From contig CP092886.1 of assembly GCA_030710605.1 (NCBI GenBank), positions 158,766,000 through 158,829,999 of the forward strand: DNA of 64,000 bases. Direction: 5' to 3'. Within the stretch, counting starts at the first letter, position 1. Each line of letters starts with the position of its first letter. Shown piece after piece: positions 46,328-57,739 of the stretch. The DNA is from Cordylochernes scorpioides. Its lineage: Eukaryota; Arthropoda; Arachnida; Pseudoscorpiones; Chernetidae. The notes beneath the pieces are model-generated. The model worked only from the letters and a program-made list of their open reading frames with translations. It did not search any database and was not told where the DNA came from. A program made the translations under genes and the position numbers.

Positions 46328-46373
46328 AATAAAAAAACTCCAACTGGCCGAAGTGTCGATTTTCCATATAAAT

Positions 46374-47039
46374 ATGAATGCCGACCAGGCAGCCTCTATC
46401 TTTATGATATATTATTTTAAAAATAAAAGTTTATCAATTAAATTGGATATATACAACTATATAGATAATTCTAGACTAAATTCTATTTTTACGTCTCAAG
46501 AGATGCATTTGTTTTGCGCCCTCAAGACGTGGAGATGCCAACATTCGTGAGAAGAAGCTGCTATGGACCAGTGTCCTTATATTTAAATATACATTTGAAA
46601 GTTCAAATGTTTAGGCAGAATTCCTTGACAACAAGTGTTCTCCTCATATCACAAATATTCTAGAATTGAAATAGTTCCGAATACTTTTCAGTTTCTCTGT
46701 TTTGAGTATGGATTTGTCTCCGGTGGTGCAATACTTCTCCATCTTGAACACTTCTTCCCAGCCTTTCATCCAGTCGAGTTCTTCTCCTTCTGAAACATCT
46801 TTGTAGTCAACACTCTTCAGCTGCCCGTTTCTCTTAGCATTTTTTTAATTTGTAAGTTTTCAATTGTTCGTTGAAAATACGAAGAATTTTTTACACACTG
46901 CGCATAGTTAATTGTTATTGAACATTTTAACAACTATTTATCATCCCATTTATTTTGTACATATCTCAAGTGCACATGGTACAGGCCATGACAGTCATGG
47001 TGGATTGTTAGCGCGCGCGACTACTTTTTTATACTATAA
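46374..47039. other. Spacer
   Basis: No gene or classified element recognised. Confidence 0.35.
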
Positions 47040-47640
47040 AAGCAATGGGTACCTCTCCCGTCTAAATAGACACCAAACTAAGCGCCATATATTGACTGTC
47101 TCCTTTATCTAGCTGACTCATTCGGTGACAAACCACAACACCAGCTTTGGCAAAATGAGAAGCGTCCACCTGGAGATCACGGATTCGGACTGATAGCCCT
47201 GGTCAGTCCAGGGCTTTGATATCAAGAGATCCAAAAGGGATCAAAGGAAATCTCCGCAATCTGCCAAAGAGGTATTTAGCTGGTAAAGTGTCTAGACCAT
47301 ATCTATGGCCAAAATATATGTGTAAATTTTGCCAGAGGGGGGATGAATATCTATAAAATTAAAGGCCGCTTCTCCCATAAGTTGCGCCACAGATCTATAG
47401 ATTTTATCCATTGATCTATAGAGGAAGAAATCAGTTCGGCTTTTGTACTTACAAGATGCCAGAGCTCCGCTGGTGGGGTTGAACTTGTGTAACCGCCGGG
47501 GGCCATTGAAGTCGCTACAGTAACGCCTCTGTGTGCGAATTTCATTGTAACTAAGTGAGCGTGACAGCTGACATATATAGGGCATTGTGACACCAGAGCA
47601 TCCCTCGTCATAGCGCCGTGATGGGGAAATATTGAACACT
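47040..47640 (-). repeat. Composite of SINE-like repeats
   Basis: 47045-47110 shares words with 56118-56175 (CTCTCC-GTC, TAGACGCCA-like, TATTGACCGTC). 47440-47500 shares the body of the SINE-like repeat at 29880 (ACTTACAAG, CCAGAGC, GGTGGGGTTG). The 86- and 115-residue minus frames overlap each other, have no motif, and follow the repeats. Confidence 0.45.
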
Positions 47641-48775
47641 CCTAGTGCATTTGCTTATAAACAATTATGTTAACCTTCCTTACAAATGCGATTATTGTGA
47701 TCGACAAGGATGTCGACAATGACAAAATATACTAATGTCTAAAACATATATTATATATTTCTCTTATAAAAAAGTCAAGATTGGCCTGTCCACATCTCTC
47801 TAAACTCCTAAACTACAGAGTCACTTCTCATATCACTTAGGAATAATGATGATATGACACACATTGTATTCTTCAAGAATCAAAGGTTTCTGTTACAAGC
47901 GACTTTTCAAGTCTTGTTCCAGGCTTGGTGGGACGTCTCGACCTTGAATTCACTTAAGTTATAAACATTTCCAAAACGGATATTTTCATCATTAAATAAT
48001 GATAAATAAGAGTAAATAATAGATAAATAATATTTAAATAAAATTAAGTTTATTTCTTTCTTTCCAGTTGATGTGGTCTTTTTGCGTCGGTCACTCCTTC
48101 AAAATTGTCTCTGCTCACACCCACTTTCAAAGAGGTGTGTACTGACAGTGGTGTCGAATACATAACTTGTCGAGCATCTGCGGAGAACACTAAACTTAGA
48201 TGATTGATTACAATAAATTAAAAACAGATTTAGAGAATTATTGTGAGGCAGATCATTAAACATGATGCAGCACTCTGGATAAGTAAGACACAATATGTTT
48301 ACATCGGGTGCAGTTTTGTAATGTAATCGACCTTGATATCTTCCTTCTTCGTGGTGAATACGTTTCCCGAGCGGAGGTTCTATAATCAAAGTAAATAATA
48401 AATAAATTACCTTTAAGGTTATTATGTTAATTCGCGCGTTGTTTTCCTCCTAGTTAGTGATCCCAAGTCTTTGCGCCCGTGGCTCCTCTCAAAATTGGTT
48501 GGTCCAACGTTCAAAGTGACGTGTCGTCAAAGTGATGTCGAAAAACCTAGAGATAAATATTTATAACCCATGTTGCTGGAGCACAGAAGGCCAACGACCC
48601 GGGTAAAAATCTAGCTCATTAATTTATTTACCTATTTTGTCTCAGTTTACAGATGTTACATTCGAGTACAGCTCGCGAGTCACCTTGTCCTGACTATTTA
48701 CGCATGGCGAGTTGGTGGAGTAGAGGTCCCAGACCTTGCAGGAGGGAATAAAACTTGTATATATCATATATATAT
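47641..48775. other. Spacer, nothing firmly recognised
   Basis: GC-richer islets at 48100-48400 and 48440-48560. Two similar phrases occur (GGTC/GGCTCCT before TCAAAATTG at 48090-48106 and 48480-48497), hinting at an old duplication. No supported gene. Confidence 0.35.
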
Positions 48776-48975
48776 GAAAAAAGGCATTTCCTGATCGTGC
48801 AACTGAAAGTTGCTGATGGCTTGCGCCATCTATCGGAATAAATATAAACTAATCGTTGATTTTTAATTATTCCAGAATTGGCCAAATACCGTCTCTTGAT
48901 TAATCAAGAAAAGCTAACCACGTACGCGTTTCGGCGTGGTGCAAGCTGTACCTCAACGACCAAAAAGGCTGGTCT
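48776..48975 (-). mobile_element. Family 1 hammerhead repeat that has lost its ribozyme core
   Basis: GGCATTTCCTGATCGTGCAA, GCGCCATCTATCGG and AGAATTGGCCAAATA match 38.6 and 52.5 kb. On the minus strand CACCACG joins directly to CCGAAACGCGTACGTGG, so CUGAUGA and most of stem II are precisely missing while the stem I strands pair perfectly. Confidence 0.65.
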
Positions 48976-51112
48976 TTGTGGCATCCTGAAAAACCATGAA
49001 ACAGGTATTTAGGCTGGAAGGGCGTGAGAACGCCAATCAATATGAAAAATAGTACAAAAGTGATTTTGTACTATTTTTCATATATATATAATACACACAC
49101 TCTGTTGAAATATAATGTACACACATAATCACAATGAAATTGAAAAAAATATAAATAAACGCATAAATTATTATCCAGAAATATATGCGCAATTTAGCTT
49201 CACCACCTACTCTTATCCGCACGAGACTGAATGCGCATTATATTCTAGAATATTAAAGTCTGGTGATTTTCAAATTTTCCTCAAGTACCAGTTTAAAAAA
49301 AACTGAAAAATTGAAAAATATGATTTATATATATGCAATTTTTTCTTTTCAAACTTTTAATATTATCATATATACAACCCCTGTTTGACATATTTGCACT
49401 CAGCCCTCAGCAGTGTATTACAATTATACAAATACGTCGCAGGAAATGGTTTGACATTTTTGGCATCAGAGATGCCCGGCTGCTCAGGGTAATTGGCTCT
49501 CAACCAATAGCTCGGCGTTATTTAGCGGAGTGACGTGTGCATTATACCTCACATAGTTGGAGTTTTTCCCATCATCTCTATATAGTGTAATATATACAGA
49601 TTCCTTTATATATAGCTGTGTGGGTCACAATATAATTAAATCCTATTGGGCAAATTTTATTTATAAAAAAAAGGAGAAATTAGAAATTATATATATATAT
49701 ATATATATATATAATCAGAGGTATATTTTGAAAGACCCCCTTTGAAACAAAACTTTGAAACCTTTTTAAGAAATTAGAGTTCGCGGAGGAGTAATTAAAA
49801 CCCCGTGAATCGGGCTCAGATATCGAGAATATTGAAAAATGGCGGATAGAAAGTTCCAAGAAATTCTTTAAAAAAAACTAATAAACAAAGTTTGTTGAAA
49901 AGTTTCATTTGTCTCATATATGCAAGTTGTGTTCATTAATCTAAGTGCATCTAGATTGGAATATTTCATCAACGCTAAATAAATATTTTCTAGGCGCCAT
50001 CTCTACCGCATTTCTATTTGTTTTGTAGGAACTGATACATTTCTCCATGGCATAAATAGCTCGAAGAAAAAATGCGCGGAAAGAGGAAATATAAGTTGTT
50101 TAATATTTATTTTGCCTTCTCTACAGCGTTGCATAGATTTTACTTTTGTAAAAATATTGGTTATATTCTCTGATTTAGTTCCTAGAGGTCGACATGGTCC
50201 ACAAAACTCCAGCTTGTCACTTTCCCCATCATGCAATAAGTCACATTCCGATATTGAAAAGTCCAGAAATAATATACAAATATACCGAATATAAACATTC
50301 AAGACTCTTTTTCGAAAGTTGGACATCTGGGGGAAGACAGCATATACAAATATCCCCCAAACCTATTTACAGCTCGAATCCAAACGACATGTAACACACA
50401 GATAGAAGTTAATAATCCAAAGTCACAAAGTTGAAGTCACATGGGTTCAAACGATCAAAGCAATTGCTGTGAAATTTAGAAGTAAATAAATCACCGTAGA
50501 AGATAGGAGATCTGCTATCTAAAATATTGAAAAAGTTATTTAATCTCTCTAATATACCTAATTTATTGAAATATATAAATTGATTGTGTGCGCCAATTAC
50601 AAGTTGTACTAAACCAAGCATATAAATTCAATATATATGTATTAAAATACACGCACAAAATATGAATATCCTAAATTAAATCGACGCCATATCTATTTAT
50701 ATAAAAACGATAATTAAATTCAATATTGATTGTATCTATTCAAGAGCGCTTCTACGGAGGGGGGCGCTTTGTACGCCAATCGCTAATTGCCAGAATGGTT
50801 GTGACTTGGATATCTATTTATTTAAAAGCCTTACATTCGCCTATCATTTCGAAAACCACTGAGTATTTTCTCAAATATTTTAATGCTTTTCCATAAAACC
50901 GATTTCTCGAACCTAAAAGGCCTTCAAGATGTTTTAAATATTCATTACCGTCTTATTGATATAAACACGATCCACTTTTATTAACCTATAAGCGAAGGGA
51001 ATCAAGCTCATTAAAATATGTATCTAATTCGGGCAATTAGTTCTCAAAATAAGAAGGAAATTTAAATGGGCTCTAAGGCGCCCAAATTAATTAGATTGGT
51101 CTTCGAGTTGGA
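48976..51112. other. Long AT-rich stretch
   Basis: A (TA)n tract at 49690-49712. A minus-strand frame at about 50120-50260 has a cysteine-bearing EFCGPCRPLGT segment, but no clean splice acceptor; it is noted as a weak coding candidate only. Confidence 0.35.
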
Positions 51113-51420
51113 ATGCTAAGTGCTGTCGTAAAAACCGATTGGCTCACGCCGGATCGATGGCTCCTCGGCCTCCTGGTCTGTGAACTCACAGTTTGTGGCG
51201 ATTCCTGTCGTGCAGGTCGTCACGAGGATTCCGCAAAGAAACGTTTCATCGAATCGACATCCAAAATTGAGACCAAAATGTTCGAACCTGGTGGACCATG
51301 ACAGGAATGTCCACTTTTGAGACAGATTTGGGATACGCTGTCTAATCGAACCTAGCGTGACACCACGAATTGTTCCCAACAGAAAGTATTCTTCACCGCA
51401 ATATTTACGCTGCACATTTT
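51113..51420 (-). other. GC-richer patch with open frames on both strands
   Basis: A 99-residue minus frame (51116-51415) ends in NCEFTDQEAEEPSIRREPIG and a stop shortly after. The composition is coding-like, but no homology is recognised, and a GTGAGT inside the patch could be a donor cutting it short. It may be an exon or a conserved non-coding block. Confidence 0.25.
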
Positions 51421-52526
51421 ATTCCCATTTATCTGCAATGTGATTAAAGCCGAAGCCAAGCTGTAGTTAACGCACATTATTTATTGAGCCAGTGATTTTG
51501 ATTATCTAGGAAAGAAGAAACTGCTGTTCAAGAATCTGTCATGATCAAATTTTTCTGAATTTTTCAACGTTTCAACGACTTTCTGTCGCTCAGAGCGTCG
51601 TTGAAAATCGCCGAGAAAATCAAGATAAAAATTTGGTTGATGTAAAGTGTTTATCACTACTAATGCAGACGCGGTGATGCTGACATTGCAAATGTCCCCA
51701 TTTGTGCATCTTCAACAATTATTTCACTCTTACGAACGATAAATTGAAAGTGAAATATATTTGAAGGACCTGGAGTATCAGTGGTGGACCAAGCGGCTCA
51801 TCCATTTCATATATTCTCGAAATTTTATAGCTTTTTTTTCTTCTAAATTTATGTATATATAAAAATACAAAAGTATAAATATCCTAAATGAAAAAGAAAA
51901 ATATTAATAAAAATTCTGAAAAATACAGGATGTAAGGGATTTTCAAAATGTTCAATTCACTTGTTAATCCCCCGAAACTCAAGCTAGGTAGATTTTGACA
52001 TTTCGGTGGCAAAGAGAGAAGCACTTATCGTCTGACGTCTGATAGGAGACCTCAAGTAGCGAGCAACGCCAATTGGGGTGATGAGCATTCAGACATGTTT
52101 GAGGAAAACTTCGAATTGATTTCATTTAAAAGTTGGTGATTTGATTTTAAGAAATTTGTAAACAATGAAATGTTTACAATGGATAAGTTATCCATTGGGG
52201 ATTATGACTAATTATAGTTGTTTATCTCCATATAGCGCTTCACATTTCACCCCACTGTATAAGGGCTGGGAATGACATTGGGGTCGGTATCCTTATCACG
52301 GAACATTTTCCTTCACAAATGACATTCCAGATGTCGGGGCAGTGGTCGAGGAAGATTCTTGTCTCAAAGCGTTGTGATTTTAAAAGAGAATGTGTGTGAC
52401 CTTATTGAGCCCTGGCGTGCAAAATAATGGAGCGGGTCATAAATTACAGGCACATTATAAATACTATTTATTTTGTGAAAAAATAGTAAAAATTTAAATT
52501 GTATTGGGATCAGGTGGATAAATTAA
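51421..52526. other. Spacer
   Basis: Nothing recognised apart from ATCAGTGGTGGACCAAGC (51777-51794), similar to the dispersed motif near 38.17 and 39.49 kb. Confidence 0.35.
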
Positions 52527-52690
52527 AAAAAGGCATTTCCTGATCGTGCAACTAAAAGTTGCTGATGGCTTGCGCCATCTTTCGGAATAAATATCATTTA
52601 ATTGTTAATTTTTAATTGATATTTATTCCGACAGATGGCGCAATCCATTAGCAATTTTTAGCTGCAAAATTAGAAGATACCTTTTTTCTT
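52527..52690. mobile_element. Foldback MITE related to the family 1 repeats
   Basis: Arms of about 80 bp: left AGGCATTTCCTGATCGTGC, AGTTGCTGATGGCTTGCGCC, TTCGGAATAAATATCA, mirrored at right by TGATATTTATTCCGACAG, GGCGCAATCCATTAGCAA and GATACCTTTTTTC. Unlike the 38.6-kb copy there is no ribozyme between the arms. Confidence 0.8.
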
Positions 52691-52949
52691 GATTGATTCA
52701 ATGTTAATTTACTGACGTTTGTAGCTTTCTGTCGTCCTCACAAGTGTTTTTCTGCCATTTGTTCAAAGTTTGGAGATTTATTGAGGTTTGGGTATTTGCC
52801 TCTGGGAGAGATATAAGGCTAATATCGATCAACCAAAGTTGTTTGAATTTACACAGCACAAAACTAGGCAATAAATCAACATTAAGAAAAAATCAACTTT
52901 TCAAAAAACAAATTATAATTAAATACATGTTCAAACATGTTTCAATGTT

Positions 52950-53035
52950 CTCTATTTGGCTCGGCTGGCAGCACCTCATGGTGGAACATCAATAGTGCAC
53001 TGACTTCAGATCCGAAGGTTGCGTGTTGCATACGT
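52950..53035 (+). repeat. tRNA-like SINE head relic
   Basis: ATAGTGCACTGACTTCAGAT, CCGAAGGTTGCGTGT and a degenerate B box (GTGTTGCATACG) resemble the right half of an arginine- or leucine-type tRNA. The stems are imperfect and no terminator follows, so it is a SINE or tRNA pseudogene. Confidence 0.4.
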
Positions 53036-53481
53036 TGGAGTTTATTTTTAAAAATGGAATCGATAATAGCGGTAAACAATAGTTACCTTTTAAAGCGCAT
53101 TTCTTCAAAGCTATAAAGCTTTTCATATAGAAGTTTAATTTGCATTGTGTGCATAGTATAGAAATATAATGAATATTTTGTAATAAGATTCGATAGTTCT
53201 GTCTTTTGATAAAAATATTGAAAAATAATTATTTATTATCAAATGGTTTATTTTTATTTACTTGATTAAAAGTGACAATAAAATATTTTCTCAGTTATAT
53301 AATATTTATGAAATTAATCTTATATTTAGTGAAATATATAATTGTGGTTCCAAATTATAATTACACATATAGAGACAACAAAATTTAAAGAATGACATCT
53401 TATAAAATTATGGCAAAAATTATAATTATTATATATTATTTTAAATATATATAATAAATGTATAAATATAATACATAAACA
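53036..53481. other. Very AT-rich spacer
   Basis: Nothing recognised. Confidence 0.4.
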
Positions 53482-53641
53482 GTAGAACCTCCCTGTAAAG
53501 GACACCTAATTGCAGAGCCAAAGTGTCCTTTAGGGAGAGATGTCCTCTTAACGTAGAGTTGCTAAATTGTAAACATGGCAATTTTGCAAATGAAAACTGT
53601 CCTTTGTGGAGTGGTGTCCGTTAAAGGGGGGATTTGCTGTA
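53482..53641. mobile_element. MITE family B copy
   Basis: Left end CAGTAGAACCTCCCTGTAAA, interior AAGTGTCCTTTAGGGAGAG, right end GTCCGTTAAAGGGGGGATTT and GCTGTA. Matches 21331-21507 in both ends and interior. Confidence 0.65.
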
Positions 53642-53686
53642 TATTTTAAATATATATAATATTTATATATTTTAAAATTATATATT

Positions 53687-54437
53687 ACTAGCGGACCCGC
53701 CCGGCTTCGCCCGGGTTTTACCCGAGTGAATGTTTGTCTAACGAACATTTGTTAAAACAATTCTCTTTAAACTTATAAAACGTACTCGGCTTCGCCCGGG
53801 GTTTTACCCGAGTAAAGGTTTGTCTAGCGAACATTTGTTAAAACAATTATCTAAAAACTTATTAAAAAATAAAAAAGATATATTTGATAATTTGAAACTC
53901 GTAAATTTGAATCTCTCGATAAAGTGAACATTTTTTCCCGGTCCCTGTGTGCCTTGTCATCCTGAATTTTGTCTTTCCTAATTTTCTACATTAGAAAATC
54001 ATAGTTTTATCTAGTGAACATTTTTTCCCGGTCCCTTGAGAAATACTCGATAAGTTGAATAAAATCAATATTAATTGGTTCCCTCGGTAATTGGAAGTTA
54101 AAGCAATAGTATCTTCGCCTTGGAATTGTATCATTATTCTTGTCGCAAATAAATTGCCGTGTCATCCTGAGATAATCTTACTTTTGATAAATAATATTTA
54201 AGATAAAAAACTTAGTGATAAGAAAACTTGTTATCATCGTCACAATGGGGGCGCTGCTTGCGAGTTAAATCTACAAATCTGCAAATAACTCTAAGGATAT
54301 TCAAGATATTCATGAAATTATTTTTCAAAAACCTTCCCCGTGATATACCTAATAATATTCCAAAATTTCACGGCGATTGGATGTATGGTTTTTGAATCTA
54401 TAGAGTACAGACAGACATTCAAATATATATATATAGA
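53687..54437 (+). mobile_element. GC-hairpin-headed repeat, longest plus copy
   Basis: Head at 53687 (ACTAGCGGACCC, then CCCGGCTTCGCCCGGG), partly duplicated at 53787. The tail reads GGCGATTGGATGTATGG, ACAGACAGACATTC and TATATATATAGAT. The interior matches the inverse of 30691-31473. No open frame of note, so non-autonomous. The tail resembles 3' ends of some RTE-like LINE/SINE families; the class is unresolved. Confidence 0.7.
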
Positions 54438-54488
54438 TTAGCAGTAATTAAACGTAACAGTAAGAAAATGTTGATTTTAATATATGTA

Positions 54489-54672
54489 AATAGAGTCTCT
54501 TAAGAAAGACCACCTAAAAACATGACTCAACTTGTTTCTCCTGTAGGTGGTCTCTCATTGGAGGTTCTAATTGATATTAAAGAATCTCTAATAGACCTTT
54601 AATAAGAGACTGCCTCTCGGAGAGACGGTTTAAGCTACGATTTTAGGCATCCTCTCAATGGAAGCTCTACTG
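54489..54672. mobile_element. MITE family B-like element
   Basis: Left AGAGTCTCTTAAGAAAGACC, right CAATGGAAGCTCTACTGTA. Internal GGTGGTCTCTCATTGGAGG and AGAGACTGCCTCTCGGAGAG repeat the theme in both orientations, as in MITE family B. Confidence 0.5.
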
Positions 54673-55012
54673 TATCTACTTTTTCACACTGTTTGGCTTA
54701 ATAAATGCCATTTTAACCATTTTAAATGTGTATCAATCGAGTTTTTTTTAATATTTTATATCCAAAATCACTTCATTTCAATTCATAGGGAATTCTTAAC
54801 ATTTTTTTTTGTCTTCATTCAGCTCACTTTCTATTATATTTTAAGCCATTGTTCCATTATACATATTTAATACCGTTTACACTGTTTTACTTTCAAAAAT
54901 GTCGATGAAATGAGTAGTTTGGTCCGGCATAAAGAAGAGGCATATAATCATTTTTTTCTATATGCATGATAATATTATTTCAATTTTATATATATAGATA
55001 GATAGAGATTTA
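54673..55012. other. AT-rich spacer
   Basis: Nothing recognised. Confidence 0.35.
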
Positions 55013-55199
55013 CTCTTCATTGTTGGCTTTTTATCTTACATTCATTCTTCATTGTTGGCTTTTTATATTACATTCACTCTTCATTGTTGGCTTTTTATCT
55101 TACATTCACTCTTCATTGTTGGCTTTTTATCTTACATTCATTCTTCATTGTTGGCTTTTTATATTACATTCACTCTTCATTGTTGGCTTTTTATATCAT
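55013..55199. repeat. Tandem repeat, 32 bp unit, about six copies
   Basis: CTTCATTGTTGGCTTTTTAT recurs every 32 bases (55021, 55053 and on), alternating ATCTTAC and ATATTAC. It starts right after a TATATATAGATAGATAG tail, so it may be an amplified flank of a headed repeat. Confidence 0.95.
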
Positions 55200-55787
55200 A
55201 TAGAAAATCATAGTTTTATCTAGTGAACATTTTTTCCCGTGTCACATTGCCGTGTCATCCTGAGATAATCTTACTTTTGATAAATAATATTTAAGATTCG
55301 CCCGGGTTTTACCCGAGTAAAAGTTTGTCTAACGAATCTCTCGATAAAGTGAACATTTTTTTCCCGGTCCCTTGAAAAATACTCGATAAGTTGAATAAAA
55401 TCAATATTAATTGGTTCCCTCGGTAATTGGAAGTTAAAGGAATAGTGCCTTTGAATTGTATCATTATTCTTGTCTCAAATAAATTGCCGTGTCATCCTGA
55501 ATTTTGTCTTTCCTAATTTTCTACATTACAAAATCATCGTATCATCATGATAATATTTAGAGCAGATTGTTGAATTATAACAGATAAATTATAATATTTA
55601 TCTTGATTATTTCTAGGCGAAAAGTTATTTCAAAAATTTTATTTGCTAGAAACCTTCCCAGTACTATACTAAATAACTTCCCAAAGTTTCATGGCGATCC
55701 AATGAGTGGTTTGGTCAGGCATAAAGGACAAACAAACAAACAAACAAACAAACAAACAGACACACATACATTCATTTTTATATATAT
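55200..55787 (+). mobile_element. GC-hairpin-headed repeat, rearranged copy
   Basis: It contains TTCGCCCGGGTTTTACCCGAG at 55286, GTGAACATTTTTTTCCCGG, CAATATTAATTGGTTCCCTC and a tail with (AAAC)n (about 55729-55757), CAGACACACATAC and TATATATAGAT. Pieces normally internal precede the head, so the copy has been rearranged. The split GTCACATTGCCGTGTCATCC words repeat at 55239 and 55484. Confidence 0.6.
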
Positions 55788-55916
55788 AGATATATACGCG
55801 CGCGATCTTCGCTTATATAATTAAGAATATATAATTTATATTTAAAAATATCAAATTCTTTTATTAATTCAAAAAGAAAGCGACGAGCTAACTCCTTCTA
55901 TATATATATTGCTGAA

Positions 55917-56180
55917 AATAGAGCAATCCATATTTAAATCTTCAGATAATAAAAAGGCATATATAGGATTGAATAAAAGGTTTATTTGCCAATATTTCGG
56001 TTGGCTGATAATAAAAAGACACATATTGGATTGAAATCAATATATCATTCAATATATCTATCCAATATATGAATTTTTATTATCTATATTTATATATATA
56101 ACTTTTATATATAAGTATAGGGCGCCTCTCCTGTCAAAACTAGACGCCAACTATTGACCGTCGCCGCAAACTAGCAAGGT
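55917..56180. repeat. Mixed dispersed repeat fragments
   Basis: 55917-55997 matches 5268-5372 (GAGCAATCCATATTTAAATC, TTTATTTGCCAATAT, and on the minus strand CCGAAATATTGGC). 56118-56180 matches 47045-47110 (GCGCCTCTCCTGTC, TAGACGCCAA, TATTGACCGTC). Confidence 0.5.
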
Positions 56181-56304
56181 AACGGGAGAGGCACTCTATG
56201 CCTTTAAAGATCAATTTCCACCCGGCAAAATTTCAATATATATAAATATATAACTTGTTATGGATCAGCTATGTTGATTAGGAAATAAATTCGGTTATAT
56301 AAAT

Positions 56305-56473
56305 TGTTGTAACAGAGAATATATTTGAACACGCTGCCTATAGCATCATACTCTCCGTTAGAAACCATAATGTGGTCACTCAACTGCGCAATCACTGTTT
56401 GCATTCAATAAATAATGACCACGCATTAAAGAGAGACGGATAAACTACTAATTTTTTCTATCAACTCACAACA
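56305..56473 (+). repeat. 5' LTR of the gypsy-type element
   Basis: 169 bp. It shares AGAATATATTT, TTAGAAACCA, TCACTCAACTGC, CTGTTTGCATTCAATAAATA and the end TCACAACA with the 3' LTR. AATAAA inside is the likely poly(A) signal. TGGTGACAAGG, three bases downstream, is a plausible primer-binding site. Confidence 0.85.
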
Positions 56474-56636
56474 AATGGTGACAAGGATAACTTACAGACT
56501 TTAAGGTAATTATTTTCTTCAATCAGAAGGTTTGGGCTTATTTTTGTTTTACCAACGTCACGCGTCGCGTTCTAATCGATAAAAATCTAATTTTAAAATC
56601 GGTACCTGATTTTTTTGTTTGTTCGCTTTAAAGAAA

Positions 56637-57660
56637 ATTGATGCGAATCAATTTAAGGAATTCATGCTCACTTTCAAAAATCAACACAAGAAATTCCTTC
56701 AAACAATATTATCTACGCAGCATTTGCCATCACAAAGATCAGATAGTTCTACCCTGAGCCAGACCACTGTGCATCTTTTTTACTTCAAACCTTCGAAAAA
56801 TTCGATCCCAAAAAGGTATATTTCAAATAAAAAAGTTTATGCCCAAATCTCTCTCTCCTTCTAAATTCAATAGGTGCATCCAATTACAATACGTTAGCAG
56901 TCCTGGTTTCACCTAAAACGCCCTTTCAACTAACCTATTTGGAAATCATTAACATTTATGAAGTTCATTTGTATCCAAAGAAAAATGTAGTATAAAGCTA
57001 TACAACCAGTTTAACCGCATATGCTTATGCGGTTAAACTGGTTGTATAGCTTTATAATTATACGCCGCAGTCATTTACAAAAATGTAGTAGTTGCACGAT
57101 ATCTCAATTCCTTTCAACTTATCAATCTCACAATCAGAATATTGCTGACTTCTTTACTACCCTTAGACGCAAGGTAATGAATTATGAACTTGTCTCACAA
57201 TGTGATTGCAAAGTATCGATTACAGATATATATTTGGGAGCTCAGTTTGTTCGTGGTATATAGGATAAATCAATTCGAGAACAAATGTTACATTAGAATT
57301 TGATCACTTTCGAAGAAATTACAAAAAGAGCGCTAGCACTTGAAGCATCAAAAATCGATAGTCGAGAACTTTCCAAAAAAAAAAACCCCTTCAATATCAG
57401 TAATACAAATGGTGAGATCAATAGAATATCAAGGAATCGTTCAAAGTTTGATCACAAAAACTTAACATCGACTCCTCGAAATTGACAAGCTTATACCAAT
57501 AGGTCAAATTGAAGACCAAAAATTGATTTTGAAAAACTTTGTCTAAAAGATCTTTGTCTCCTCTGCGGCCGAGATAATCACATTTCAAAAGATTGCAGAT
57601 CTAAGCGTGACACGCTCAAATGTACCGCATGCAAGAAAAAAGAACATTCTGAAGGAAAAA
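56637..57660 (+). pseudogene. gag of the gypsy-type element, broken
   Basis: The N-terminus is recognisable from DANQFKEFMLTFKNQHK; the expected start codon at 56637 reads ATT. The capsid part continues in pieces: VSPKTPFQLTYLEI and YPKKN just before 56981, then after a hairpin insertion LSTYQSHNQNIADFFTTLRR (from about 57105), then LGAQFVRG and ITFEEITKRALALEASKID (57300 on). The nucleocapsid has one complete CX2CX4HX4C knuckle (57555-57596) and a second, incomplete one (57621-57647) lacking its last Cys. Several frameshifts and stops. In a live element gag would package the RNA. The family assignment is firm from motif order. Confidence 0.82.
56991..57056. repeat. Perfect hairpin inside gag, 31-bp arms
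   Basis: Arms 56991-57021 and 57026-57056 are exact complements around TGCT. The hairpin lies between two copies of AAAAATGTAGTA (56981-56992 and 57079-57090). Without one copy and the intervening bases the gag reading frame would be continuous here, so this is a later insertion. Confidence 0.9.
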
Positions 57661-57739
57661 AACCCGTTTAACAAAAAACTTGGCTAATAATATTTCACAT
57701 GAAGATCCCAATATAGCATGAATAAAATTGTTTATAATT

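Larger units (their letters stand above)
46143..46373. mobile_element. Foldback element with two inverted hammerhead motifs
   Basis: Arms of about 80 bp (46143-46226 and 46285-46373) are near complements. Landmarks are ACACTTCGGCCAATTGGAG facing CTCCAACTGGCCGAAGTGT, and TTATTTTCTCAACATTTCGAC facing GTCGAAACGTTGAGAAAATAA. The centre is about 58 bp. Each arm contains a hammerhead-like core pointing away from the centre. Confidence 0.75.

Noticed and set aside
47292-47639. 115- and 86-residue overlapping minus frames as a gene
   Set aside because: They lie in SINE-like repeat sequence in two competing frames, with no motif or splice signals.
55020-55223. Repetitive hydrophobic plus frame of 67 residues
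   Set aside because: Translation of the 32-bp tandem repeat; not a membrane protein gene.
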